Origin: JAISFI01 sp031553775
Lineage (GTDB): Bacteria; Bacteroidota; Bacteroidia; Bacteroidales; Azobacteroidaceae
DNA: 14,834 bases
NCBI GenBank assembly: GCA_031553775.1
Contig: JAVBLA010000038.1
Span: 1-14,834, forward strand
Reading direction: 5' to 3'
Positions 7,818 through 13,389 of this stretch are shown here, in pieces. The position numbers and the translations under genes were made by a program. The notes under the pieces are model-generated. The model was not told the DNA's origin and ran no database searches. It saw only the letters and a list, made by a program, of their open reading frames with translations. Positions within the stretch are counted from its first letter, which is position 1, and every line of letters starts with the position of its first letter.

Positions 7818-7844
7818 GGTAATTCCATTTAATGCAATTTTTGA

Positions 7845-7852
7845 CAAAGGTA
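7845..7852 (-). promoter_or_regulatory. -7 element for the exonuclease gene
   Basis: On the minus strand this reads TACCTTTG, matching TAnnTTTG, 27 bases before the ATG at 7817. Its position excludes the upstream TTG start for the exonuclease. No -33 TTTG is seen. Confidence 0.55.
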
Positions 7853-7890
7853 ACTCTTGTATATGCTAAATCGTGGCACAGCGGTGTTTT

Positions 7891-7931
7891 TTCGTATTTG
7901 ATTAAATTTTGAACTTCGTAAGAAATACGAA
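7891..7931. repeat. Alternative hairpins after the MarR gene
   Basis: TTCGTATTT (7891-7899) pairs with AAATACGAA (7923-7931), 9 bp perfect. A further TTCGTAA at 7915-7921 competes for the same TACGAA arm. The structure begins seven bases past the MarR stop and precedes the exonuclease promoter. It may be a terminator or attenuator; no T-run follows on the minus strand. Confidence 0.4.
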
Positions 7932-7937
7932 CATTAG

Positions 7938-8291
7938 CTACAAAAGTGTCTCCTTTAACAACTCCGGAACCTCAAGCTCACTACATTTAACATCCTGAAG
8001 CCTTTTTTTCCCTTCCGGAGTAAGGGAAAAATACATTTGCCGTTTGTCTTTATCTCCCAGCATCCGCCTGATCAGGCCTTTCTTCTCAACAGAACAGATT
8101 ACTTTGGAAGTATTAGAGGTGGTTAGGCCTAATAAGGCGGCAATCTCTCCGGAAGTCAGCAAATCTGACTTGGAAAGCGAACATAGCAGCATTCCTTCAT
8201 TGAGACAGAGTCCGTATGTTCGCTCAAACAATGATTCATATTCCGTTATTGCCCGGTAAATATCCCGGATTCTACATAGCATTTTTTCCAT
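7938..8291 (-). CDS. MarR-family transcriptional regulator
   Basis: This 117-residue protein is a winged helix-turn-helix regulator of the MarR type. The N-terminal dimerisation helices cover ~1-28. The HTH is at ~45-73 (LTSGEIAALLGLTTSNTSK with the recognition helix after the TTSN turn), and the beta-wing is at ~75-92 (RRMLGDKDKRQMYFSLTPEG, whose D-K-R is the usual MarR wing signature). It is slightly short because the C-terminal dimerisation helix is reduced. MarR proteins bind palindromes as dimers and release on binding small ligands or thiol oxidation; four Cys (6, 29, 37, 66 region and 103) leave the latter open. It follows the thioredoxin-lipoprotein gene by 54 bases on the same strand, so it could regulate that unit. 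Its target may be the palindrome at 9054-9070 (inference). Confidence 0.88.
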   Translation of the reverse strand: MEKMLCRIRDIYRAITEYESLFERTYGLCLNEGMLLCSLSKSDLLTSGEIAALLGLTTSNTSKVICSVEKKGLIRRMLGDKDKRQMYFSLTPEGKKRLQDVKCSELEVPELLKETLL

Positions 8292-8321
8292 AAAGCATTT
8301 ATATAAACAAGTTCATTTTCA

Positions 8322-8341
8322 CCGGATATCTTATAATCCGG
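8322..8341. terminator. Small hairpin between Trx and MarR genes
   Basis: CCGGAT (8322-8327) pairs with ATCCGG (8336-8341) around an 8-base AT loop, starting five bases past the thioredoxin gene's stop on the minus strand. No T-run follows, so it may only lower read-through into the MarR gene. Confidence 0.35.
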
Positions 8342-8345
8342 GCAC

Positions 8346-8792
8346 TTACTTATTCAACAATACTTTATCGATGGCCTCTTTAAAAGAGGTCTTTGGCATC
8401 GCACCCTGAGCCATCTGCGGCTGACCTTTCATAGGAACAAAAAGAAGAGTCGGTATGGAACGGATACCAAAAGCAGCAGCCAGTTCCTGCTCTGTTTCCG
8501 TATTGATCTTATAAATATAGATCTGTCCCTCGTATTCTGCGGCTAACTCCTCCAATACAGGAGCGATCATTTTACAGGGTCCGCACCAATCGGCATAAAA
8601 ATCAATAATTGCAGGCTTGTCTCCCAGATATTTCCATTCCGACGGATTGGCTTCATAGTTGAATACTTTTGTCAGAAATTCGCTTTTTGTTAAATGAATC
8701 GTTTTCATATCTTTTTGTTTTTTATTTGTTTGTGCATTACATGCTGTCAGTATCAGCATTATAGCCAATACGACAATTCCCGTTTTTTTCAT
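8346..8792 (-). CDS. Thioredoxin-fold lipoprotein
   Basis: This 148-residue protein has a lipoprotein signal (MKKTGIVVLAIMLILTAC) with lipobox L-T-A-C18, a short Lys/Gln-rich linker, then a full thioredoxin domain at ~32-146. The active site is W69-C70-G-P-C73 within DFYADWCGPCKM, and the cis-proline loop is SIP114T. It is therefore expected to be a membrane-anchored thiol-disulfide enzyme in the periplasm, where the exact direction (reductase or oxidase) depends on partners not visible here. The W-C-G-P-C site is that of classic reducing thioredoxins. Its ATG overlaps the stop of the DUF6132 gene by four bases (ATGA, 8789-8792), so translation is coupled. The two most likely share the promoter at 9024-9055. 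An internal Met (KDMKTIHL, residue 29) could make a cytoplasmic form but has no evident ribosome site. Confidence 0.93.
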   Translation of the reverse strand: MKKTGIVVLAIMLILTACNAQTNKKQKDMKTIHLTKSEFLTKVFNYEANPSEWKYLGDKPAIIDFYADWCGPCKMIAPVLEELAAEYEGQIYIYKINTETEQELAAAFGIRSIPTLLFVPMKGQPQMAQGAMPKTSFKEAIDKVLLNK

Positions 8793-8995
8793 TTTTTCTT
8801 ACTTTTAAACAAATCCAGAATAAGTCCACCCATCATTCCTCCCCATAAAACACTCATCCAGGGAGAAGAAGTAATCGGACAGTTTCCACTGTCGCATCCG
8901 ATAAAATACCAATAAGCATATCCTGCCGGTATCCCGATGGCAACTCCTAATACAGGAAGCCATTGCCTCTTCATAAAATCAATCAGTAGTTGCAT
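8789..8995 (-). CDS. DUF6132 small membrane protein
   Basis: This 68-residue protein matches the DUF6132 family of Bacteroidota, short membrane proteins of unknown role. It has one glycine-rich helix at ~14-33 (VLGVAIGIPAGYAYWYFIG), a conserved C34-x4-C39-P-I-T-S loop, a second helix at ~47-62 (MSVLWGGMMGGLILDLF) and a basic tail (KSKKK) that should stay in the cytoplasm. The Cys pair in the periplasmic loop next to a downstream periplasmic thioredoxin suggests that it is a redox client or partner, but this is inference from the four-base overlap and family pattern. DUF6132 genes are often found with thioredoxin or rhodanese genes (recollection). The ATG at 8995 is preceded by an AGAAGAA-type purine run; a second in-frame ATG at 8974 is less favoured. 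Confidence 0.85.
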   Translation of the reverse strand: MQLLIDFMKRQWLPVLGVAIGIPAGYAYWYFIGCDSGNCPITSSPWMSVLWGGMMGGLILDLFKSKKK

Positions 8996-9023
8996 TTCTT
9001 CTATTCTTTCTTTTAATTTTCCG

Positions 9024-9055
9024 CAAAGATACTATGTATTTTCCAATAAAACAAA
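9024..9055 (-). promoter_or_regulatory. Promoter of DUF6132-Trx unit
   Basis: On the minus strand TTTG (9052-9055) and TATCTTTG (9024-9031) are separated by 20 bases. It is the best full match to the Bacteroidota -33/-7 promoter in the window, 28 bases before the ATG at 8995. Confidence 0.7.
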
Positions 9056-9112
9056 TTTCCAATGGAAATTATTTTTAATTGAAAATAAAAATATTTACAG
9101 ATTTTTCCAATT
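9039..9112. promoter_or_regulatory. Candidate operator with repeated TTTCCAAT
   Basis: A perfect 17-base palindrome AATTTCC-AAT-GGAAATT (9054-9070) overlaps the -33 element. Copies of TTTTCCAAT or ATTTCCAAT start at 9039, 9055 and 9103, that is 16 and 48 bases apart. The 9039 copy lies in the promoter spacer. This is what an operator for a dimeric repressor would look like; the neighbouring MarR protein is a candidate binder (inference). Confidence 0.5.
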
Positions 9113-9137
9113 AAAAGCAGAATCCCAATATCAAAAA

Positions 9138-9229
9138 CCCTTAAGGATGGACATTAAGATACTTAAGGTTATGCTTTCAAGTTATTTTACATCCAAATCG
9201 TTAAAATCCTTAACGTCCGTCTTAAAGGG
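9138..9229. repeat. Long imperfect inverted repeat
   Basis: The left arm at 9138-9160 (CCCTTAAGGATGGACATTAA...) pairs with the right arm at 9206-9229 (ATCCTTAACGTCCGTCTTAA...), with matches continuing inward to about 9174 and 9187. TTAAG or CTTAA blocks recur at least five times. No T-run follows, so it is not a normal terminator. It may be a dispersed palindromic element or a regulatory fold ahead of the anSME gene. Confidence 0.5.
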
Positions 9230-9373
9230 TCTAATACCCAATTGAACAAAATTTCCAGAAAGTATAAACGACTTCCGTATCTATCCAGGTTCCATGATAA
9301 AACCATAAAACAAAAATCAACATTAACTGTTATAATAGTGTTATGGACTTTTTTCTAATAAGTATCACCCCTT

Positions 9374-10651
9374 ATGAATGAGCAAACAACTACAAAGCAA
9401 AAACTTTTTCGCGGAAAACCGATGGTACGTATGCATGTAATGATCAAAGCCACCGGTCCTGTATGCAATCTCAATTGTGATTACTGTTATTACCTGAGTA
9501 AAGAATCATTATTATCGACCGATAGCCGGTGGAAAATATCGGATACTACCCTCGAAAATTTCATTAAACAGTACATTGAACAACAGAATGCACATGAAAT
9601 CGTTTTCTCCTGGCAGGGAGGCGAACCGTCTTTGTTAGGTCTCGATTTTTTCAAGGAAGTAGTAGAAATACAAAAAAAATATACTCCATCTTATGTTCGC
9701 TGCGAAAATGATTTGCAAACGAATGGAACTTTGCTGACAGACGAATGGTGTATTTTCCTGAAAGAAAACAACTTTCTGGTAGGACTGAGCATCGACGGAC
9801 CGGAAAAACTGCATGATGCCTACCGCACTTATACCAACAAAAAGGGTTCATTCCGGCAGGTAATGGAATCTGCCCGCTTACTCAATAAACATGGCGTCCG
9901 CTTTGCCACGCTGACGGTAGTAAACGATCTGAACAGTACTTATTCCTTAGAAGTTTACCGGTTTCTGAGAGATGAAGTCAAAAGCAAACAAATGCAATTT
10001 ATTCCGATCGTAGAGCCAAAAGTTTTTACAAATACAGCGCCTCAATATTGGAATATAGCTGATATGCCGGAGGAGTGCTCCTCACGCATCCATCCGAAAG
10101 ATCCGGAATCTTTTGTCGCACCCTGGTGTGTGGAACCGGAAGCATACGGTAACTTCCTGATCAAAATATTTGATGAATGGTTCAAGCATGACCTGGGAAG
10201 TATCTATGTCCCATTTTTCGACAGCGCAGTCGAACAATGGATGGGACGCCCTTCCCCTCTCTGCATCTTTTCTCCCATTTGCGGGAAAGGCTTAGCCATG
10301 GAGCATAACGGAGATGTTTATGCCTGCGACCACTATGTTTATCCTGAATACAAACTGGGAAATATTAAAGACAAACCACTGATCGACATGGCTATTTCTG
10401 AAGAACAGGAAAAATTCGGCTACAGCAAAGACTATATGCTACCGGTAAAATGCAGACAGTGCCGTTACCTGTTTGCCTGTTCCGGCGAATGTCCTAAAAA
10501 CAGGTTGTTAAAAACTTCGCAGGGAGAGCCCGGGCTGAATTACCTGTGTAAAGGCCTATATAATTATTTCAGCCACATCGACCCGTATATCCGAAAAATT
10601 GTGCACCGGATGGGATATGAAGTAGCATCAGATGTTCCGCCTCTTAATTAA
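9374..10651 (+). CDS. Anaerobic sulfatase-maturating enzyme (radical SAM/SPASM)
   Basis: This 425-residue protein is an anSME-type radical-SAM enzyme. The SAM cluster is C31-x3-C35-x2-C38 (GPVCNLNCDYCYY). A GGEPS motif for SAM binding is at SWQGGEPSLLG. The C-terminal SPASM region has C-I-F-S-P-I-C-GKG, then MEHNGDVYACDHYVYPEYKLGNI, then the C-x2-C-x5-C-x3-C run (CRQCRYLFACSGEC) and a final YLCKG, enough for two auxiliary [4Fe-4S] clusters. Such enzymes convert the Cys or Ser of a sulfatase C/S-x-P/A-x-R motif to formylglycine, in the cytoplasm and without oxygen. The usual length is about 370-415, so this one is complete. It is 16 bases ahead of the trigger-factor-like gene, and the sulfatase beyond is its obvious substrate. 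The start at 9374 gives the expected N-terminus; no clear TAnnTTTG precedes it. Confidence 0.95.
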   Translation: MNEQTTTKQKLFRGKPMVRMHVMIKATGPVCNLNCDYCYYLSKESLLSTDSRWKISDTTLENFIKQYIEQQNAHEIVFSWQGGEPSLLGLDFFKEVVEIQKKYTPSYVRCENDLQTNGTLLTDEWCIFLKENNFLVGLSIDGPEKLHDAYRTYTNKKGSFRQVMESARLLNKHGVRFATLTVVNDLNSTYSLEVYRFLRDEVKSKQMQFIPIVEPKVFTNTAPQYWNIADMPEECSSRIHPKDPESFVAPWCVEPEAYGNFLIKIFDEWFKHDLGSIYVPFFDSAVEQWMGRPSPLCIFSPICGKGLAMEHNGDVYACDHYVYPEYKLGNIKDKPLIDMAISEEQEKFGYSKDYMLPVKCRQCRYLFACSGECPKNRLLKTSQGEPGLNYLCKGLYNYFSHIDPYIRKIVHRMGYEVASDVPPLN

Positions 10652-10667
10652 GTCAAACACATATATT

Positions 10668-11417
10668 ATGGAAGTCAATATAATCAAAAATGAAGGACAA
10701 GAGAAAATACTTGAAATTACCGTTCCCTGGCAAATAATTGAAGAAGAATACAAAGATATTGTACGAAAATACAGCAAATTGCCATTGAAGGGATTTCGCC
10801 CGGGTAAAGCTCCGGCAGGAGCTATCGAATCGTTTTTCCGGAATGAAATCAAAAATGAGTTGCTCTCGGCCACATCTGCCCGTATTTGCAGGGCCGCATT
10901 AAAACAACAGGAGATGGAGGCAGGAACAGGCATAGAATTATCAGATGCGGAAATATCGAAAGGTAATTTTATCCGGTTCAAAGCCGGATTTATCGAAATG
11001 CCGGCATTCTCGCTGCCAGACTACCGAGACCTGCAACTCGAATCGGAAAGTTCCGAAGAAAAATTGGATGAAATTTCCAGAAAACTACTTGATCTTACCG
11101 ACATCACACTTCATCCTTCATTTATCGAAAATGAACAAAAATATAGCGATCCGGAAGAAAATCTTTCGCCGGAAGAAGACGAGTCCATATCCGAACGGGT
11201 CAAACTAATGCTGATCCTGAAAAAAATTGCCGCACAGGATGCTATTGAAATCGACGATAACGACGTGAACAAGCGAATAGAACTCATTGCAGAAGAGAAC
11301 GAAGTAGGTCAGGAAGAATTACGTAACTACCTCGTAGAAAACAATGGTTTATCCCGCTTAGCCGATACTTTACTGGCAGAAGCCGTACTACATTATATCA
11401 TAGATATCCAAGTATAA
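10668..11417 (+). CDS. Trigger-factor-like chaperone lacking PPIase domain
   Basis: This 249-residue protein is built like trigger factor with its middle removed. Residues ~1-115 match the ribosome-binding domain, including the signature G42-F-R-P-G-K-A-P49 (GFRxGxxP) that docks on ribosomal protein L23, and the strand AGFIEMPAFSLPDYRDLQLE (~106-125). No FKBP-type peptidyl-prolyl isomerase domain follows; a short acidic linker (~127-175, rich in Glu and Ser) leads to a helical segment like the trigger factor C-terminal arms (ILKKIAAQDAIEIDDNDVNKRIELIAEENEVGQEELRNYL, ~183-222). Ordinary trigger factor is about 430-450 residues. The ATG at 10668 is preferred over an in-frame one at 10632 inside the anSME gene. 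Being between the anSME and sulfatase genes suggests that it holds nascent sulfatase for maturation or export (inference). The family match is strong; its role is not established. Confidence 0.85.
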   Translation: MEVNIIKNEGQEKILEITVPWQIIEEEYKDIVRKYSKLPLKGFRPGKAPAGAIESFFRNEIKNELLSATSARICRAALKQQEMEAGTGIELSDAEISKGNFIRFKAGFIEMPAFSLPDYRDLQLESESSEEKLDEISRKLLDLTDITLHPSFIENEQKYSDPEENLSPEEDESISERVKLMLILKKIAAQDAIEIDDNDVNKRIELIAEENEVGQEELRNYLVENNGLSRLADTLLAEAVLHYIIDIQV

Positions 11418-11568
11418 ATCTCCATATAGTTTCATAATTATTTTACAAATATTCAAAAATAATTAATATATCGCATTCCGGTAAACAAATCCAAATCTTC
11501 TATTGTTATTTCATTGATCATTCGATAAACGGTATTCAATACTCATTTATTAAATGTTCATATCACTT

Positions 11569-11618
11569 CATTGTAAACTTGCCTGTATAAACTACAAATG
11601 CAAGATTGTTTCACAATG
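11569..11618. repeat. Imperfect inverted repeat before the sulfatase gene
   Basis: CATTGTAAACTTGC (11569-11582) pairs imperfectly with GCAAGATTGTTTCACAATG (11600-11618), with small bulges. It lies in the 248-base AT-rich gap (11418-11665) between chaperone and sulfatase genes, 47 bases before the start codon. I find no TAnnTTTG or T-tailed terminator in that gap, so read-through from the anSME unit is possible. Confidence 0.35.
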
Positions 11619-11665
11619 ATTCAAGAGAGACATTTTTTTATGTATAAACTTAATAGTAAAAAACA

Positions 11666-13240
11666 ATGAGTCTGAAAGAAAAACTAAAAAATTGCGGTAA
11701 AGTGGCCGCAGTGGGTGTTGTTCTGGCAGCCGGGTCTATTGTTCCCCAACAGGTGGAAGCCCAGCAACAAAACAAAAGTAAACCTAACATCCTTGTGATC
11801 TTCGGAGATGATATCGGCCAGTCCAATATCAGTGCCTACAGCCGCGGGCTGATGGGTTTTACAACCCCTAATATCGACAGAATAGGAAATGAAGGAGGTG
11901 TATTCGTTCAATACTACGGGCAACAGAGTTGTACCGCCGGACGAGCCGCTTTTATTACCGGACAAAGTCCTTTCCGGACGGGATTGACAAAAGTAGGTCT
12001 TCCGGGATCTCCGGTAGGTTTGCAGGCACAAGACCCGACCATTGCAGAATTCCTGAAACCGCTGGGTTATATGTGCGGACAGTTTGGTAAGAACCACTTG
12101 GGCGACCAGGATAAATACCTGCCTACGGCACACGGTTTCGACGAATTTTTCGGGAATCTCTATCACCTGAATGCAGAAGAAGAACCGGAAAATCCGGACT
12201 ATCCGAAAGATGCTGCGTTCAAACAAAAGTACGGACCTCGCGGTGTATTACGCTCTACAGCAGATGGTAAAGTGGAAGATACGGGACCGCTTACTAAGAA
12301 AAGGATGGAAACAGTAGATGAAGAATTTATGGCTGCTGCCAAAGATTTTATCTCCCGCCAGGTTAAATCCGGCAAACCATTCTTTACATGGTTCAATTCT
12401 ACCAGAATGCACGTCTACACACACCTGAAACCTGCTTCTGCAGGTAAAACTGGGCTCGGGCTACAAGCCGATGGTATGACTGAACACGACGGACAGGTAG
12501 GAGAACTATTGAAACTATTGGAAGATTTGGGCATTGCCGACAATACCATTGTTATTTATACCACCGATAACGGTGCAATGAAAAACCAATGGCCTGACGG
12601 AGGAACTTCTCCTTTCCGCTCTGAAAAAGATACCAACTGGGAAGGTGCCTATCGTGTACCTGCATTAATCCGCTGGCCCGGAACTATCAAAGCCGGATCT
12701 AACTTTACTGGCTTATTCTCTGCAGAAGACTGGTTACCGACACTCGTAGCTGCTGCAGGTGGAGACCAGGATTTACCTGCCAAAGTAACGAAAGGATTCC
12801 AGGCCGGAAGTAAAAATTTCAAAGTGCATTTGGATGGCTACAATCAGTTGTCTTATCTGAAAGGCCAAACAGGCACTAACCGACATGAATTTGTATACTT
12901 CGATGATGATGGAAACCTGGTAGCTTACCGTGACGACCGTTTCAAATATACATTTTCCGCTCAATATGCAACCGGTATGGCTATCTGGCGTAACCCTATG
13001 ACCACCTTGAGAGCTCCGATCATGATCGATCTGTTGGCCGATCCATACGAATATGCTCCTGATGGTGCTGTCAACTACGACGACTGGGCAACCAAACATG
13101 CCTTCCTAATTCTGCCCGCTGTAGAAAAAGTAGGCAAATATCTGAGTACTTATAAAGAATTCCCGCCGCGCCAAAAACCGGCAAGCTTCTCTATCGACCA
13201 GGTAGTTGATAAATTGAATGCATCTATTGGCCAACATTAA
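11666..13240 (+). CDS. Secreted type I sulfatase (CTAGR motif)
   Basis: This 524-residue sulfatase hydrolyses a sulfate ester of unknown substrate. The signal peptide spans 1-32 (basic KEKLKNCGK, hydrophobic VAAVGVVLAAGSIV, cleavage likely after V-E-A), so it acts in the periplasm or beyond. Metal ligands D48-D49 (FGDDIG) and D301-N302 (YTTDNG) are in place, as are K142-x-H144 (GKNHLG) and the downstream SPFRSEKDTNWEGAYRVPALIRWPG. The maturation site is C89-T-A-G-R93 (SCTAGRAAFITGQ): a Cys type with Ala where most sulfatases have Pro, allowed by the C/S-x-P/A-x-R consensus. That Cys must become formylglycine for activity. The gene lies between an anSME with a chaperone and an FGE, so its maturation system is local. 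An unusual trait is the absence of a neighbouring carbohydrate-uptake locus. Confidence 0.94.
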   Translation: MSLKEKLKNCGKVAAVGVVLAAGSIVPQQVEAQQQNKSKPNILVIFGDDIGQSNISAYSRGLMGFTTPNIDRIGNEGGVFVQYYGQQSCTAGRAAFITGQSPFRTGLTKVGLPGSPVGLQAQDPTIAEFLKPLGYMCGQFGKNHLGDQDKYLPTAHGFDEFFGNLYHLNAEEEPENPDYPKDAAFKQKYGPRGVLRSTADGKVEDTGPLTKKRMETVDEEFMAAAKDFISRQVKSGKPFFTWFNSTRMHVYTHLKPASAGKTGLGLQADGMTEHDGQVGELLKLLEDLGIADNTIVIYTTDNGAMKNQWPDGGTSPFRSEKDTNWEGAYRVPALIRWPGTIKAGSNFTGLFSAEDWLPTLVAAAGGDQDLPAKVTKGFQAGSKNFKVHLDGYNQLSYLKGQTGTNRHEFVYFDDDGNLVAYRDDRFKYTFSAQYATGMAIWRNPMTTLRAPIMIDLLADPYEYAPDGAVNYDDWATKHAFLILPAVEKVGKYLSTYKEFPPRQKPASFSIDQVVDKLNASIGQH

Positions 13241-13264
13241 TGGCTAACAAGTAACTAAAAAGAT

Positions 13265-13298
13265 GTGTCAAAAGTTGATTTTATTCTGCTTTTGACAC
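13265..13298 (+). terminator. Hairpin terminator after the sulfatase gene
   Basis: GTGTCAAAAG (13265-13274) pairs perfectly with CTTTTGACAC (13289-13298) around a 14-base loop, then TCTTTCCC. A 10-bp stem 25 bases after the stop fits a factor-independent terminator with a weak tail, so some read-through to the FGE gene is likely. Confidence 0.6.
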
Positions 13299-13319
13299 TC
13301 TTTCCCAAAATAGCAAATT

Positions 13320-13357
13320 TAATTTTGTAAGCCGATGCAAATATACTTGCACGGCTT
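13320..13357 (+). promoter_or_regulatory. Possible -7 element and leader hairpin for FGE
   Basis: TAATTTTG (13320-13327) matches TAnnTTTG, with TTTG at 13291-13294 but 25 bases away, longer than usual. Just downstream AAGCCG-A-TGCAA (13329-13340) pairs with TTGCA-CGGCTT (13347-13357) around a 6-base loop, with one bulged A, followed by ATTTTGT. It is either the leader hairpin of a separate FGE transcript or a second terminator. Confidence 0.4.
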
Positions 13358-13389
13358 ATTTTGTAAAACACCTAAATACAAAAAAACAA

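Noticed and set aside
11684..12226. 180-codon minus-strand ORF
   Set aside because: It is antisense to the sulfatase gene, whose frame has a complete set of catalytic motifs; the reverse frame shows no recognisable domain.
13265..13357. Riboswitch ahead of the FGE gene
   Set aside because: There are two simple stems only, with no conserved core or multi-helix junction; no known riboswitch consensus is recognised.
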